NCBI GenBank assembly: GCA_030280995.1
Contig: JASXTE010000011.1
Span: 62,001-126,000 of the forward strand
Origin: Hemileia vastatrix
Lineage: Eukaryota > Basidiomycota > Pucciniomycetes > Pucciniales > Zaghouaniaceae
DNA length: 64,000 nt
Reading direction: 5' to 3'
Part shown: positions 22,240 through 32,317 of the stretch, in pieces
How positions within the stretch are numbered: position 1 is the first letter of the stretch
Layout: each line of letters opens with the position of its first letter
Translations under genes and position numbers: made by a program
The notes under the pieces: model-generated
Seen by the model: only the letters and a program-made list of their open reading frames with translations
Told to the model about the DNA's origin: nothing
Databases searched by the model: none

Positions 22240-23070
22240 GATTATTCAGTTTTTCTGTTAAAACTATTAGGATATCCTTTCCATTCTTCAGGCATGAAAA
22301 AGCAACAAGGATTGGTGGGCAATCCAAGAATAGTTGAATAACTGATTTCATTCATTAGCTGACCTATTATTTCTATATGGGTATAAGGAGCTTTGAGCTC
22401 AGTGTCAGAAAAGGCTGGTGCATGATTATAGGATAGAGACATAGTGTTGTATATAAGGCAAAGTCAAGAAAAAATTTGCATGGAATGTACAAAAGGTAGT
22501 GGAATAGGAACCCATCCCAGGGAGATGGATTCAGTGAAGCCTACAGGATAGACCAGAAGTTAGTAGGGAATGAAGGCATAAGTGTAATAAAAGGAGCTTA
22601 CTTTCTAATAAGTTATGGGGGCACGCTGACGGAAAGGAGACAGAAACTGCGTCAGGAGCAGCTGTAGAGGAGCCTGAATTCATAGAAGCATTGGAGCTAG
22701 GGGCTGAAGAAGGTGCAGCTCTGGGCTGAATGGATACTTTACACCTGGAATAAGTGGGAAGTGAGGAAGATTCGTAATGGATATCAGTAATGAAAGAAGA
22801 ATTAACGACGGTAGGACTAGTAGTGGTTATTATAGTAGCACTACTGGTGGGACTAAGTGGGAAACAAATGTATCCAGTAGGCTGAGGGCTATTTTGGTTT
22901 AGGAAGGTATTACAGGTCTTATGACATCTAAAACAATTATTTCAGGCAGGTTTAAAGGAGGCATAACCATGAGGTTTAGAAAAGGTGCAATGGAAATTGT
23001 GATGTTTGCAAAAAGAGCATGCTTGATCCCTGGGAACAGTGAAATATTGAGTCATAATACTAAAATAATG
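22240..23070 (-). pseudogene. Antisense gene G-3 with CX2CX6C half-site
   Basis: On the minus strand near 23019-22918 the frame reads ACSFCKHHNFHCTFSKPHG, a CX2CX6C half of a Zn2Cys6 pattern. It continues to NNCFRCHKTCNTF (CX2CX3C) after a TGA. A Ser/Pro/Thr-rich stretch follows. A last open segment at 22442-22242 contains IIGQLMNEISYSTILG. No clean gene model can be drawn. The position between integrase and 3' LTR and the reverse orientation match genes A and B of E. The relation to gene A or B is uncertain. Confidence 0.45.
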
Positions 23071-23566
23071 AAAATGTTGATTATTAGATGGGCTATTTAT
23101 AGGCTAAGAATGGAATTACAGAAAAGGCATCAGTTGCGCAATGTCTAACTTGAGCACTGAATGGTCTCTAATAAAGATGTGAAGGATTTTTGTCATAGAA
23201 AAAGGAACCCAAGGGAAGAATGGAATCTGTTGCAGTCAAGAAGAAGTCATATATTGTAAAGATCTGAAGATTTCAAGGGAACTTATGTGTATATGACACA
23301 GAGGATATATTTTCTGCTATGAGAAATAGCACTGATCTTAAGTTTTTTATTATTATTGTTTCATCTTTCACAAACACTAAGTAAAAAGGGTGTGCAGGCA
23401 AGTTTGGAAGAAGGAGGATTATTTTTTTTGGCAACTCATCATGTAGTTGAAGGGCTCTCACAAAGAATATGAGATGAGAATATGCAATACTTTATTAATT
23501 TCACAGACTAATTTACACATGATAGGAAGTAGGGTACAAGGATAAAGAATAAAAAGAAGATTTTTT
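23071..23566. other. Interval between G-3 and G-2, nothing recognised
   Basis: About 500 bases with no supported gene. It includes T-rich runs near 23340-23440. It may hold the upstream region of G-3 (read on the minus strand). Confidence 0.4.
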
Positions 23567-24496
23567 TTAGTATTCTGCGTCATCAAACATTGGGACACAG
23601 AAAGCCCAGTTGTTAACAGCCTCTTTCATGTTTTGTTGCAAAGTAGTGATTAGCTGTGTACAATGATTATACTTGGCGCAAGTATAGACAGGGACGGCCT
23701 CAAGAAATTCCTCAACAGCAGTGAACATGTTGTTCATTTGATTCATGGTTGCGTTGTATGGAGCGCGGGAAATATGCTCTGCAAATTCCCAGTTTTGAGA
23801 TATGGAAGGCTCTTCCTTGTTTTCAAGTGGAGAGGCATTGATGGGCCAATCATCCGGGATGATGGCATCTTCAACTGGTTGCATAGTAGTCCAGTCAGGA
23901 ATCAGTGTACGAGGTATGGACTCTGGAATAGCGGTGGCATCCCAGGCAGGATCTTCTTCAAGACCAGGAAGGAAAAGTGAATTGTTTGGTGGAGGAGGTG
24001 TCTCAGCATAAGGAGTGGCTGGTGCATCCTAAGAAAGAAAAGAAGGATATTAGTGTTAGGTCAGAAGAGGGAAAGGAAGAAAAAGGAACTTACGGTATGA
24101 ATACTCTCTTCTGAAAAGAGCGATCTAGGAATTGAAGTGACACTACTGGGAGTAGGAGCTCAGAAACCAACCTTGACACGTTTGTTGTTAGATGGAGTAG
24201 AAGGTGCAGGTGCAGGAAGTTTTAAGGACATCTGACTCATCATGTCAGTAGTTGAGGTGTTTGGATCTAAACGTGCAGTGGTGGGCCGCCCATCGTAGCT
24301 AAATTTCTTTTTGCTACTTGTGAAATAATTGCATGACTAGGAATAAAGAGAAATGGAAGTTAGTGATGATAGGATGAAAGGAAAGGAAGGAAAATGAAGG
24401 GAAACTTACATTAAGATAAGTGTTGCCATGGCGGTGTGGTATCCTAAAGTTTAGTATGGCACCTAAGTACGTAAATGGAGTTATTACGGCGTGCAA
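23567..24496 (-). pseudogene. Antisense gene G-2, three exons, degenerate Zn2Cys6-like
   Basis: Minus-strand exons: 24496-24410, 24336-24094 and 24028-23567. The introns at 24409-24337 (73 bases) and 24093-24029 (65 bases) have GTAAGT donors and TTCCTAG / TTTCTTAG acceptors and keep the frame. One TGA (24162-24160) breaks it. Across the first junction the product reads YLNSCNYFTSSKKKF, which aligns with NRDCDSCYSKKKKC of gene B in E; two Cys are Phe. The segment NFRIP before it matches TFTLP, with the same 15-residue spacing. The C-terminus (EEFLEAVPVYTCAKY) has no known match. Interpreted as an old relative of gene B. Confidence 0.6.
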
Positions 24497-25436
24497 GATT
24501 GGTGTTATTATTTTTTTATAAAAGGGTTTTATTTAATTTATTTGAGTTTTAAATATGAAGAAATTGGTCAAGAGCGAATGCCTACACAAAAACAATTTAT
24601 TTTACGGAGAAAACTTATTTTTACGGTCTGAAAAGTTTATAAGTATCAAGTCGAGTCACTCAAGAACCTTGAGAAATTTTTCCAGAATTTTTACTATTTT
24701 TCTTATATTTTTAAATGAATTTTAAAGTTTTATAGAAATACTTGTGTTTTTAAAAAAATACTTAACTTTGATGAATTTTCACAGGGTGATTAAAGCTGCG
24801 CAGGCTACGAACATTAGTTGGGAATGTAAAGAAGAAGTGGCTCTATCATGTGTAATTTTTCTAGATTTTTTATTATAGTTTTAAAGGTTCTAATTGAGTC
24901 CGGACGGACTCCGTATGGACTCTGCTTCGACTCCGTACGGACTCTGTACGGGCTCCGGATTGACTCTGGGTGAGCTCTGGAGGGGAAAACTTAGGCACGT
25001 GACTAGGTATACTTAAGAGCCTCTCAAACTCGAAATTGAGGGGGGGGATACATCATACAGCTTAATCTTTAACCACCACAGTCTCATTTTTTATTACTCA
25101 ACAAATTAAATAAATTTGTAATACCCTTATAACTTTATATTTTATATATAACATTTTAGAAATACTACTCAACAATTTAAATCACACTTCATACAGGGTA
25201 TCTTTAGAAAGGTCTTCATCACTGGGACTTGATTATTGCTGTCTCATAAAAACTTAAATTATTATAAAAACATAAAAGTCAATCTTTTCAGATCTTTCAC
25301 TGGTACACCTTAATTGTTGTTATCAATATTTCTTTTCTCAACAGCCACTTTTATTTAAATCTCAATAAGCGTTAAATATTTTAGAGTTTCATTATTTTTA
25401 TCAATCAGATCCAAGTAGACTGGTTAGCTTAGTGAT
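24497..25436. other. G spacer with GGACTCCGTACGG repeats
   Basis: There is no gene here. At about 24895-24985 short units of GACTCCGTACGGACTC type, partly palindromic, are repeated about six times with changes. This makes a GC-richer island. A G8 run lies near 25042. The rest is AT-rich. Confidence 0.55.
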
Positions 25437-25640
25437 TTAGAATTCCCATTTTGTTATTTTTATTGGAAGGACGGGGTTTTCAGCTAAATCCACATATCTC
25501 CTCCGGATTCTGCTTACAGAAAGGCGACTGTAAGAGTTTACCTTACCATAGCGGGCTTTTGAAAAGTGGCAGGGGGATATGCCATTTTTGATGCAGCGGG
25601 TGCATCTTGTCCTACCCATCAGAGTAGTGACTGGCATCAT
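25437..25640 (-). pseudogene. Antisense gene G-1, Zn2Cys6-like half-site
   Basis: This minus-strand ORF begins MMPVTTLMGRTRCTRCIKNG and continues ISPCHFSKARYG. It resembles the start of the cysteine region of gene A (MGPCQYCIGNNLIC) with CX2CX7C. The second half (SYSRLSVSRIRRRY) keeps the basic residues but not the cysteines. It is the antisense gene nearest to the 3' end of G, the same relative place as gene A in E. No start, promoter or continuation could be fixed. Confidence 0.4.
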
Positions 25641-26871
25641 TTAAGGAGCAACAGGGGGCTGAATGCGCATAAACTGTCAAATAGCATCCATGACATTGGC
25701 AGTATTCTGGGTATTAATTGACATAGTTTGTGTGTTCATTATTTAGAAGATAGAAGGGTATACGAGAAAATAAGAAGGTATAAGAAGTAAAAGAAAAAGA
25801 ATATGATGATTTATTAGAAAATTAGAGAAGAAGTTGGAAGGTGGAGGAAGGAAACTCTGTGAGACGCAGGTTATTTATAGGCTCCTGGGGACAGTTGCAA
25901 GTAGAGGGAGGATGTGGTACACTTCTCACAGGTAGTCTACTTTTTGGAACAATCAGATTGTGTGTTTCAAAAGAATAAAGGGGAATAATAACACAGAAAA
26001 TAGTGCTATTATAACTATGTAATTGTGTGTGCAGAAGCACAAAGGAAAAGGGAAGTGTGGAAGAAAGTTTAGGGTCTGTGTGCTTGGATTTTCCAGCAAG
26101 ATGTGCTGCGCAAAGGAATTGTGTGCTATCAACTTAGGAGTACAAATGCTAAACATTATGGATTTGGACTTCTCAATAATTGTGTATTATGCGTTAAGGA
26201 AGAAGTTATGGCTCAAGGAAAGCCTCAAGTACATGGTATACTGCACCACAGCTAGTGTGGTAACTTACTGAAACAGGTAAGGTAAGTTGCAGAGGCTAAC
26301 TAGTTAGGTGGATTGTCAAAATTATGGACTCAGTAATGAAGCAAGGAGAATTGGGGCTTGATCACAAAACTACCCAAAAGTTGAAGAGGCAAGGGCCAGT
26401 GCCAAAAGGTGTCAACATGAGAATGGGCGCTGAAACAATGCAAAGGTATAGTCAGAAGTGCGCATATGGAACATGAGTGAAACAAGTTAGTACTAGTATT
26501 AGTAGGCAAAGGTTATGTTTAGGCACTGTAGTTGTTACAAGAGGTGTATTTAGTTTACTAATGGATTAGTTGTTGTTTTACTAATGTGGCACTAGAGACA
26601 GCACTGGAGATTCACTAGGGAACTATGTCCGGAGTGCTGAAAAAGCATAAGAAGGAAAGGGCTATCTAATGGAAGGGAGTAGTAAGTTAGGTAGAAATAT
26701 TCTGAGTCTTTAGAGTTTGTGCGTCTGTGTGTGTATTTCATATAGTATATTGAAAACAAAAAGAAAGCGCAACATAGAGAGAATATAGATTCAGTAGGAT
26801 AAACTATTATTAGAGTTACTTTATTGCTATTATAAGGCATATTCAAAGAGAGTGCTTCAAGAGGGAGTAGC
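25641..26871. other. Element G 3' region, no supported gene
   Basis: About 1.2 kb between G-1 and the LTR-like end. Short ORFs on both strands overlap each other and show no motif. At 26859-26871 a purine-rich run AAGAGGGAGTAGC could be the polypurine tract. Confidence 0.45.
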
Positions 26872-27103
26872 TGTGGATACTGGCGCTTATTAAGAATAGA
26901 AATATTCAGATAGTAATACTTGTTTTTCCATATCTTCTAACTCATCTCTCAAACTTAAAAACTATCTAGTCAGATATTAGAGTTACACATTATTGTGCTG
27001 TCTTTAAAAATAAGAGTGGCAGGCACTTCTTTTTAGAAATTGAAAAGAAGAACCAACCCATCTTGCATTGTGTCTACTGATTAGTGTAGTAGAACTCTCT
27101 ACA
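26872..27103 (+). repeat. Possible short 3' LTR of element G
   Basis: The segment begins TGTGGATACTGG after a purine-rich run and ends GAACTCTCTACA. It has the TG...CA form and an end like those of LTR-A and LTR-B (CTACA). It is only 232 bases and has no partner in the window. It adjoins a truncated LTR-A at 27104. An internal deletion of a longer LTR is also possible. Confidence 0.4.
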
Positions 27104-27914
27104 CTGGGCTAACCTTAAGTCTTAGGGTTAAGTTCTTAGTACCATTAAGTAGAGCTAATTTGGCTCTATATTTTAAGTCACAATGTTTTCATAGCTTAAT
27201 TTTGTGTTTTAAGGGTTTTAGTAGTCATGGTGGATTTTTCTAAGTATTTTGGGCTTTATTGGAGGTTTTGGTAGTTTTCTGACTTCAGGGAGGTCTGGCT
27301 GCTTCTAGGCGGGCCACCCGCCTCAGTTATAGAAGGCGGGGAGCCCTTCTAGAGGGTTTTTATTCAATTTGGCTGTCAAAAAGTGCCAAATTTGTTGCTG
27401 TGCATGGATTTTTTAGATGGTGGTCTGTGTGTACATACTTAATAAGAAAGTTTGGTGCAACTCTAATTATCATACAACCATCCGGAGGTGAAATCATTTT
27501 TTTTCACTCAGTTTCCACTGTTTTTTAGCCAAAATTGGCTGTGTTTGTTGCAAGGTTAGTTCTTCATTTAACTCAACTTTGGAAACTGGTTTCTCTGGTG
27601 TAGCTTTGCAAACTGCATCAAGTATTATTTCTGTTCTCTGTGAAACAAGTGCACAGTATTTTGTTTTTCTGGTGTGGATCTTTCTGCATTTCAGGTTTCT
27701 GGTTATTTAGTTCTCAGTAGTCTGCTGTTGGCTACTGTCTTGACTTGTTAAGCACTCAAGATGTGTGTTGGAAGGGGTATAGTAACAGTCTCTAATTTTC
27801 TGTATCAAATAAATCTCACCTGGTATTTTCTCAAAGGGACAGTGGTTTTTCTCTCCAGTTTTACTCCAACTCCATTTGTCAAGGCCTATAGCTAGTAATA
27901 TAGGATTTTCTACA
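27104..27914 (+). repeat. LTR-A2, 5'-truncated LTR-A copy
   Basis: From GGGCTAACCTTAAG to TTTTCTACA this matches LTR-A1 from its position 271 on. The missing left part suggests element G inserted into it. Its right end abuts GCACATGACTTAC, the 5' leader of F2. It has more differences from LTR-A1 than the copies of E, so it is older. Confidence 0.8.
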
Positions 27915-28761
27915 GCACATGACTTACTTTTTTTTTCAGCGACTGGGAATCAAAACTTGCTCCAAATCTAAGGTTTATATATTGGCAGTTGTCATATATA
28001 TTTGTGGTGACTATACTGGTTACTATCTGTGGGTCTCAGTTTGCATATTTCATAGTTTACGTATATCTTTTTTACTCAGAACTATGTAGTGGAATTAATT
28101 TGCTCACATTACAGGGGGAGGTGCCTGGTAAATAATAATTTTTTTTCCTAGTTGACCAATATAGAAATATTTTGTTCTTAGTCCTAGAAGTAATATAAAT
28201 CAAATTAATTTTATTATATATATATATTTTTAATTATTTCAGTTGACCTTTTGTCCTGATAATTAAAATATTATATTATTGTTTCAGTTGACAAATTGTT
28301 TTGGCAATAAAATAATAGACATATAAAATTAATTTAATTGATTATATTAAATTATTTAAGTTGAGATTAAGTCCTGGTAATTAAATTTTTAAGCTGACTC
28401 TTAGTCCTGATAATTATCAACATATATATTAGTAGTTAATTGAGAATTGTTTTAATTATTCCAGTTGACTCTTTGTCCTGATAATTAATAAATTATTTTA
28501 TTGTTTCAGTTGATTTATTTTAAATCCTGGTAATAAAATATAAATATCTTAATATAATAAATAAAAATTGTGATTATTATTTCAGTTGATTTTTTGTCCT
28601 GATAAACATTATATTTTCATTATTCCAGTTGATTAAAAAATACTGATAATTGATTATATACTTGAAAAATTTTAAATTTTTTCTCTTATTTTTTCAAAAA
28701 TGTAAATTAATAACTGACTAAATTTTAATATTTTTTCTCTCAGTTTGGGTTATCTACAACA
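27915..28761 (+). promoter_or_regulatory. Leader of chromovirus F2 with iterated CAGTTGA motif
   Basis: Untranslated leader homologous to 53505-54215 in F (shared GGGAATCAAA and TGTGGGTC blocks). From 28150 to 28650 about nine copies of CAGTTGA-N-TCCTGATAAT recur every 35 to 75 bases. No ORF. The 5' LTR of F2 is not adjacent because LTR-A2 interrupts the leader. Confidence 0.65.
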
Positions 28762-29580
28762 ATGACTGATCAAAGTGCTTCTGCTGCTCGTGATGAGGAA
28801 CTAGACTTGATTGATTATGATGAGACTTCTGTAAGTTCTCCTTTGACTACAAAAATTGCTCAAATTTATCAAATATTGGACAAATCAGGATGTGGAAATG
28901 CAAGAAATAGAAATAAAAATGGAAAAAACTGCTCTGGAACAAAAGCCTTCAGTGAACCCCTTAGAAGAGCATTAAAGAGGACTCCAGATAAAAAAGATTC
29001 CCTTGCAGAAGTAAGTCAGAAACTTCTCCACTCACATCAAGTAGTTGAGGGCAGAGCACCTCAAACTAAGTTCAAAAGTAGAAATTCTAGAAGAAAAGGT
29101 AAGAAACATAGAATCCTTTCTTCAAGAGAAGAGGAAACCTCCTCCAGAAACAAAAGCCCTTCCACAATTGGCTCCTCAACAACAGGAAAAGGTGGAAGTT
29201 TCGAAATGGGAATGGAACTGGCTAAAAAACCAGTGGGACTACCTACAGGCCCAACAACAACAGCAAGCATCACATGCAGGTCCTTCCAGTTCTCATCAGT
29301 TCAACCCAACACCTCACCCCTACCAAGAAGGAAGAAAGAGGAAGAACAATCAAATTCAATTATATCCAAAACTATGGTAAGCCCCTCTATTGAATCTCAA
29401 GTACTCTTTCTTGTTAATGATTCAGTTCCTTCAGGTAATTCTGGAAGAGGAGATGATACCTTGAGACTAGTAGAGGCTGGCTATAGTAGGAATATTACTC
29501 AGTATTCAGATGTAACTAATCCTTTATTATTGATTGCTACTTGAATGATAGATTCTGATATGGCTGTTATTGATGAAACA
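28762..29580 (+). pseudogene. Chromovirus F2 gag, N-terminal part
   Basis: The frame opens MTDQSASAARDEELDLIDYD, matching MTDQGVSAAREEELDLIDYD in F at 54216. It reads on for 260 codons through SPSIESQVLFLVNDSVPSGN to a TGA at 29544. The remaining codons run to IDET at 29580, where element F interrupts the gene. The frame is taken up again at 61082 (LDPEFYENLEN after one copy of the AAACA duplication). The middle part overlaps a second ORF in the +1 frame (29045-29380). Confidence 0.75.
29045..29380 (+). CDS. Overlapping +1-frame ORF of F2 gag
   Basis: This 111-codon ORF lies inside gag in the +1 frame. It starts with a coiled-coil-like segment (SSKVEILEEKVRNIESFLQE), then KWEWNWLKNQWDYL, a Gln/Pro-rich stretch and a basic end with PHPYQEG and KLW-stop. 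F and D encode the same type of protein in the same relative frame. It probably represents a real product or the N-terminal Gag segment reached by frameshifting. No function is known. Confidence 0.45.
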   Translation: MRAEHLKLSSKVEILEEKVRNIESFLQEKRKPPPETKALPQLAPQQQEKVEVSKWEWNWLKNQWDYLQAQQQQQASHAGPSSSHQFNPTPHPYQEGRKRKNNQIQLYPKLW

Positions 29581-30387
29581 TGCCAGCCAGGCTACTAGAC
29601 TTACCTGGTAAAATAATTAATTATTTTACTGAGGTGAAGCCATGCCTTTTTTAAAATACTTATTAATAATTAATTATTTAATATTTACTTATATATTACT
29701 TACAACTAACTAAGCTAATTATATTAAGTAGTGTAAATAATTAATTTAAGTAAGTGTCCCAATACATTTTTACTCCCTAACACTGTGCTCAATAATGCAG
29801 TTGGTTGGGAATAAAAATTTATAATAAAATTATAATAAAAAAACCTTAAAATTATTATATTACTTCATTGAGAGATCTGGAATTCCATGAAATTAATATA
29901 ATTAACTTAAGTGTGTTGTAATTAATTGTGGCAGTCCAAGGGAACTCATAATTTATTACCAATAAAATTGATTCCCTTGTTGACATACCAATTAATTTAT
30001 TTTCTTATGTCATATATATACTCCTTTTAGTCAGCTTCTTTCTCACATTCTTACAGTGGATGGTGTAAATTATGTGTCTTTATTTCCCTCATGTTTTGCC
30101 TAAAAAAGGCCCTCAATTTTGTGCTTTTCATAAAATTCATTACTAACTTACTTACTTTACTATAACTACTTACAATAACTATTTATTATTATTTTAGTAT
30201 TTACATTAACACCATAATTCTAAACTTTTAAATATAATAGAAATATTCCCTTTACCTCTTATTAATTGAGTAAAAAGTCTTTAAAAGATAAGGAAAATAT
30301 GTACAAAGTTTGAATTCCTCTTGAACCCAGTGTTGCCATCCTTGGATCTCCTTGAGAAATCTTCTAGACTTGAAGGACCACCCCACA
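29581..30387 (+). repeat. 5' LTR of chromovirus F
   Basis: Starts TGCCAGCCAGGCTACTAG and ends GACCACCCCACA. It is homologous over its length to 60276-61081 with scattered differences. It contains the 20-bp palindrome TAAAATAATTAATTATTTTA near 29612. The promoter of F should lie here. The following ATTGGAGGCTTTTCC (30388-30402) sits where the PBS belongs. D has ATTGGGGGTCTTTCC at the same place, but the primer tRNA was not identified. Confidence 0.85.
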
Positions 30388-30515
30388 ATTGGAGGCTTTT
30401 CCAAATCGTCGATGGCACATCAATTCTTGAGGCCGGAGAACGTGGGGACCATTGCCATTCAAGGTATCTATAAGGACAAGTAAACAACAAAAACGACAAA
30501 TGTCATATATCACGT
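30388..30515 (+). promoter_or_regulatory. PBS region and first leader segment of F
   Basis: This holds the PBS-like start and about 110 bases of leader. It ends in CACGT (30511-30515) where element E is inserted. The leader continues at 53505 with ACATAAC. Confidence 0.55.
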
Positions 30516-31571
30516 TGTAGACAATCCTATAGTACTGGCTATAGGCCTTGACCAGGGGAGTTGGAGAAAAACCAGAGAGAAAATCCACTGTCCCTTTAGA
30601 AAAATAGAGTGAGATTTACCTGCTACAGTAAATTGGTTCCAGTTTTGCTAAAGCCCCTTTACAACACACTTGACTGCTTGATGAGCCAAGAAAGTAGTCA
30701 CCAGACAGACTACCAGATCAAAGAACTGAAATGTAGAACAATGTCCACACCAGAGACAGCAAAGATACTTGATGTAGGCTGCAAATCCACACCAGAGACA
30801 GCAATAATACTTGCTATAGCTCGCAAGACTATGACGGAGAAACAGTTGCCAAAGTTAAGTTAAATGAAGAACTCACTTGCAACAAACACAGCCAAATTGT
30901 GGCCAGAAAGCAGTGAAAACTGAGTGAGGAACAAGGATATCACCTCCGGATGGTTGTATGATAATTAAGGTTGCCCCAAACTGTCTTATTCACTATGTAC
31001 ACACAGGCCACTATCTAAGAGCCCATGCACACCCACCAATCTGGCGCCTGTACCCACCAAATTGAATAAAAAACCCTACAGAAGCGCTCCCCAACCTTCT
31101 AAAACAGAGGCGGGCGGGCCTCCCTGAAGCCAGAAAACCAATAAAAACAACTAATCTACTTAGAAAAATTAGCTACAACTACTAAAACCTTTAAAACACA
31201 GAATTTCACTATAACAACATTGTGACATGAAATATAGAGAAAAATTAGCTCTATCCAATGGTAATAAGCACTTAACCCTAAGACTTAAGGTTAGCCCATA
31301 AAACACAAAAAACAAAATTAAACAGCTATCTTTTATAAATGAAAAATGAGGAAATGACCCCTTAAAACTTAGAATATGAAAAATGTCTTCAAGACATAAA
31401 ATATAGAGAAAAACTGGGGCTATCCAATGATAGTACCCACATACCCGCAGACCCAATATCCACGGAATAAAATCAGAAAAATACCCAATTCCTTTACAGA
31501 TGTCAATTAAGACATGGACAAACAGCGCCAATTCGCACAACAAAGGCCCCTGCCAATGTTGGAAGACCACA
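30516..31571 (-). repeat. 3' LTR (LTR-A3) of element E
   Basis: About 1056 bases, TGTGGTCTTCC (31571) to TTGTCTACA (30516) on the minus strand. It differs from the 5' LTR at many scattered positions, so E is clearly older than D. The GC-rich island near 31105-31133 is shorter than in the other LTR-A copies. Gene A begins 19 bases beyond its outer-strand end, so an antisense promoter here is expected. Confidence 0.85.
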
Positions 31572-31589
31572 TTCTCCCTCCAATTGAGA

Positions 31590-32259
31590 ATGTCCACATT
31601 CTTTCTTCATCAAACCACCATGTTCAACCTTCTTCCCAAATCTGCATCTGAAATGGGTCCTTGCCAATACTGCATTGACAATAATCTAATCTGCACCATC
31701 ACACCTCCTGTCCATCCATACAAAACGTCCTGTGATGTCTGCCAATCCAGAAAGAAGACCTGCTACAGACCTGGTCTATTATCTTCTGCAACAGATTCAC
31801 CTCGACCTCAAACTGGTCCATCTTCTGCAGCACCAATAGATCTAGGCCATCCATCCTTATACCCAGATTAATCAAAAAGCTTCACCCTTCCCAGAAGAGT
31901 TCCACAACCCATAAAACAAAAAGTTCCACCATCCCTGGTCCATCTGATGGTAAAGAACTTTCATTTCTTCCTTCAACTTTAAAACTGATGACTTCTCAGT
32001 TCCTCCATCTTCTGATAGTGATGATAACAATGTAGGATCCATTGCACCACCAACACCAAACCACTTGCCCACTATCAAGGCCAAGTTCCAACAACACACA
32101 TCTCAACAGAAACAACTTCTGCTTCACTACTTCCAATCCACTCCTGCTAGAGATCCACAGGACGTTGAGAACAGAAGACACCTCATTCACCAGTTTAAGA
32201 CTATTTCTGAACACTTCATTTCATCTCTTGATTCCCTCTGTAATTCCAATAGTACTTGA
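31590..32259 (+). pseudogene. Antisense gene A of E, Zn2Cys6-like, one frameshift
   Basis: Starts ATG at 31590 (or 31620) on the strand opposite to E. CQYCIDNNLICTITPP, then TSCDVCQSRKKTC, give CX2CX6CX12CX2CX6C, identical in spacing to the E' copy. A single frameshift near 31825 breaks exon 1 (the frame stops at 31871). The intron at 31950-31999 (50 bases, GTAAAG...CTTCTCAG) is in the same codon as in E'. Exon 2 reads to 32259 with YFQSTPARDPQDVENRRHL, closely matching E'. The product would be a small putative DNA-binding protein. The encoded tail has no recognised domain. Confidence 0.65.
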
Positions 32260-32317
32260 GTTTGATTCAGAAAAGAAAAATTGACCACACCCTCTATAGG
32301 ATGTAACCACAAACAAC

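Larger units (their letters stand above)
17392..27103 (+). mobile_element. Ty3/Gypsy element G, decayed, 5' truncated
   Basis: Plus-strand remnants run in order: late gag/protease, pol spacer, RT, RNase H, linker and integrase (to 21598). A region follows with three intron-bearing or Cys-motif ORFs on the minus strand. The element ends with a purine-rich tract and a short LTR-like end (26872-27103). Many nonsense codons and frameshifts are present. The left end is cut by E' in the gag coding region. The same gene order as in E makes it an older relative. Confidence 0.75.

Noticed and set aside
26872..27103. A complete independent TRIM-type element
   Set aside because: Only one LTR-like segment with no partner or flanking duplication was found. 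It was kept as a possible 3' LTR of G only.
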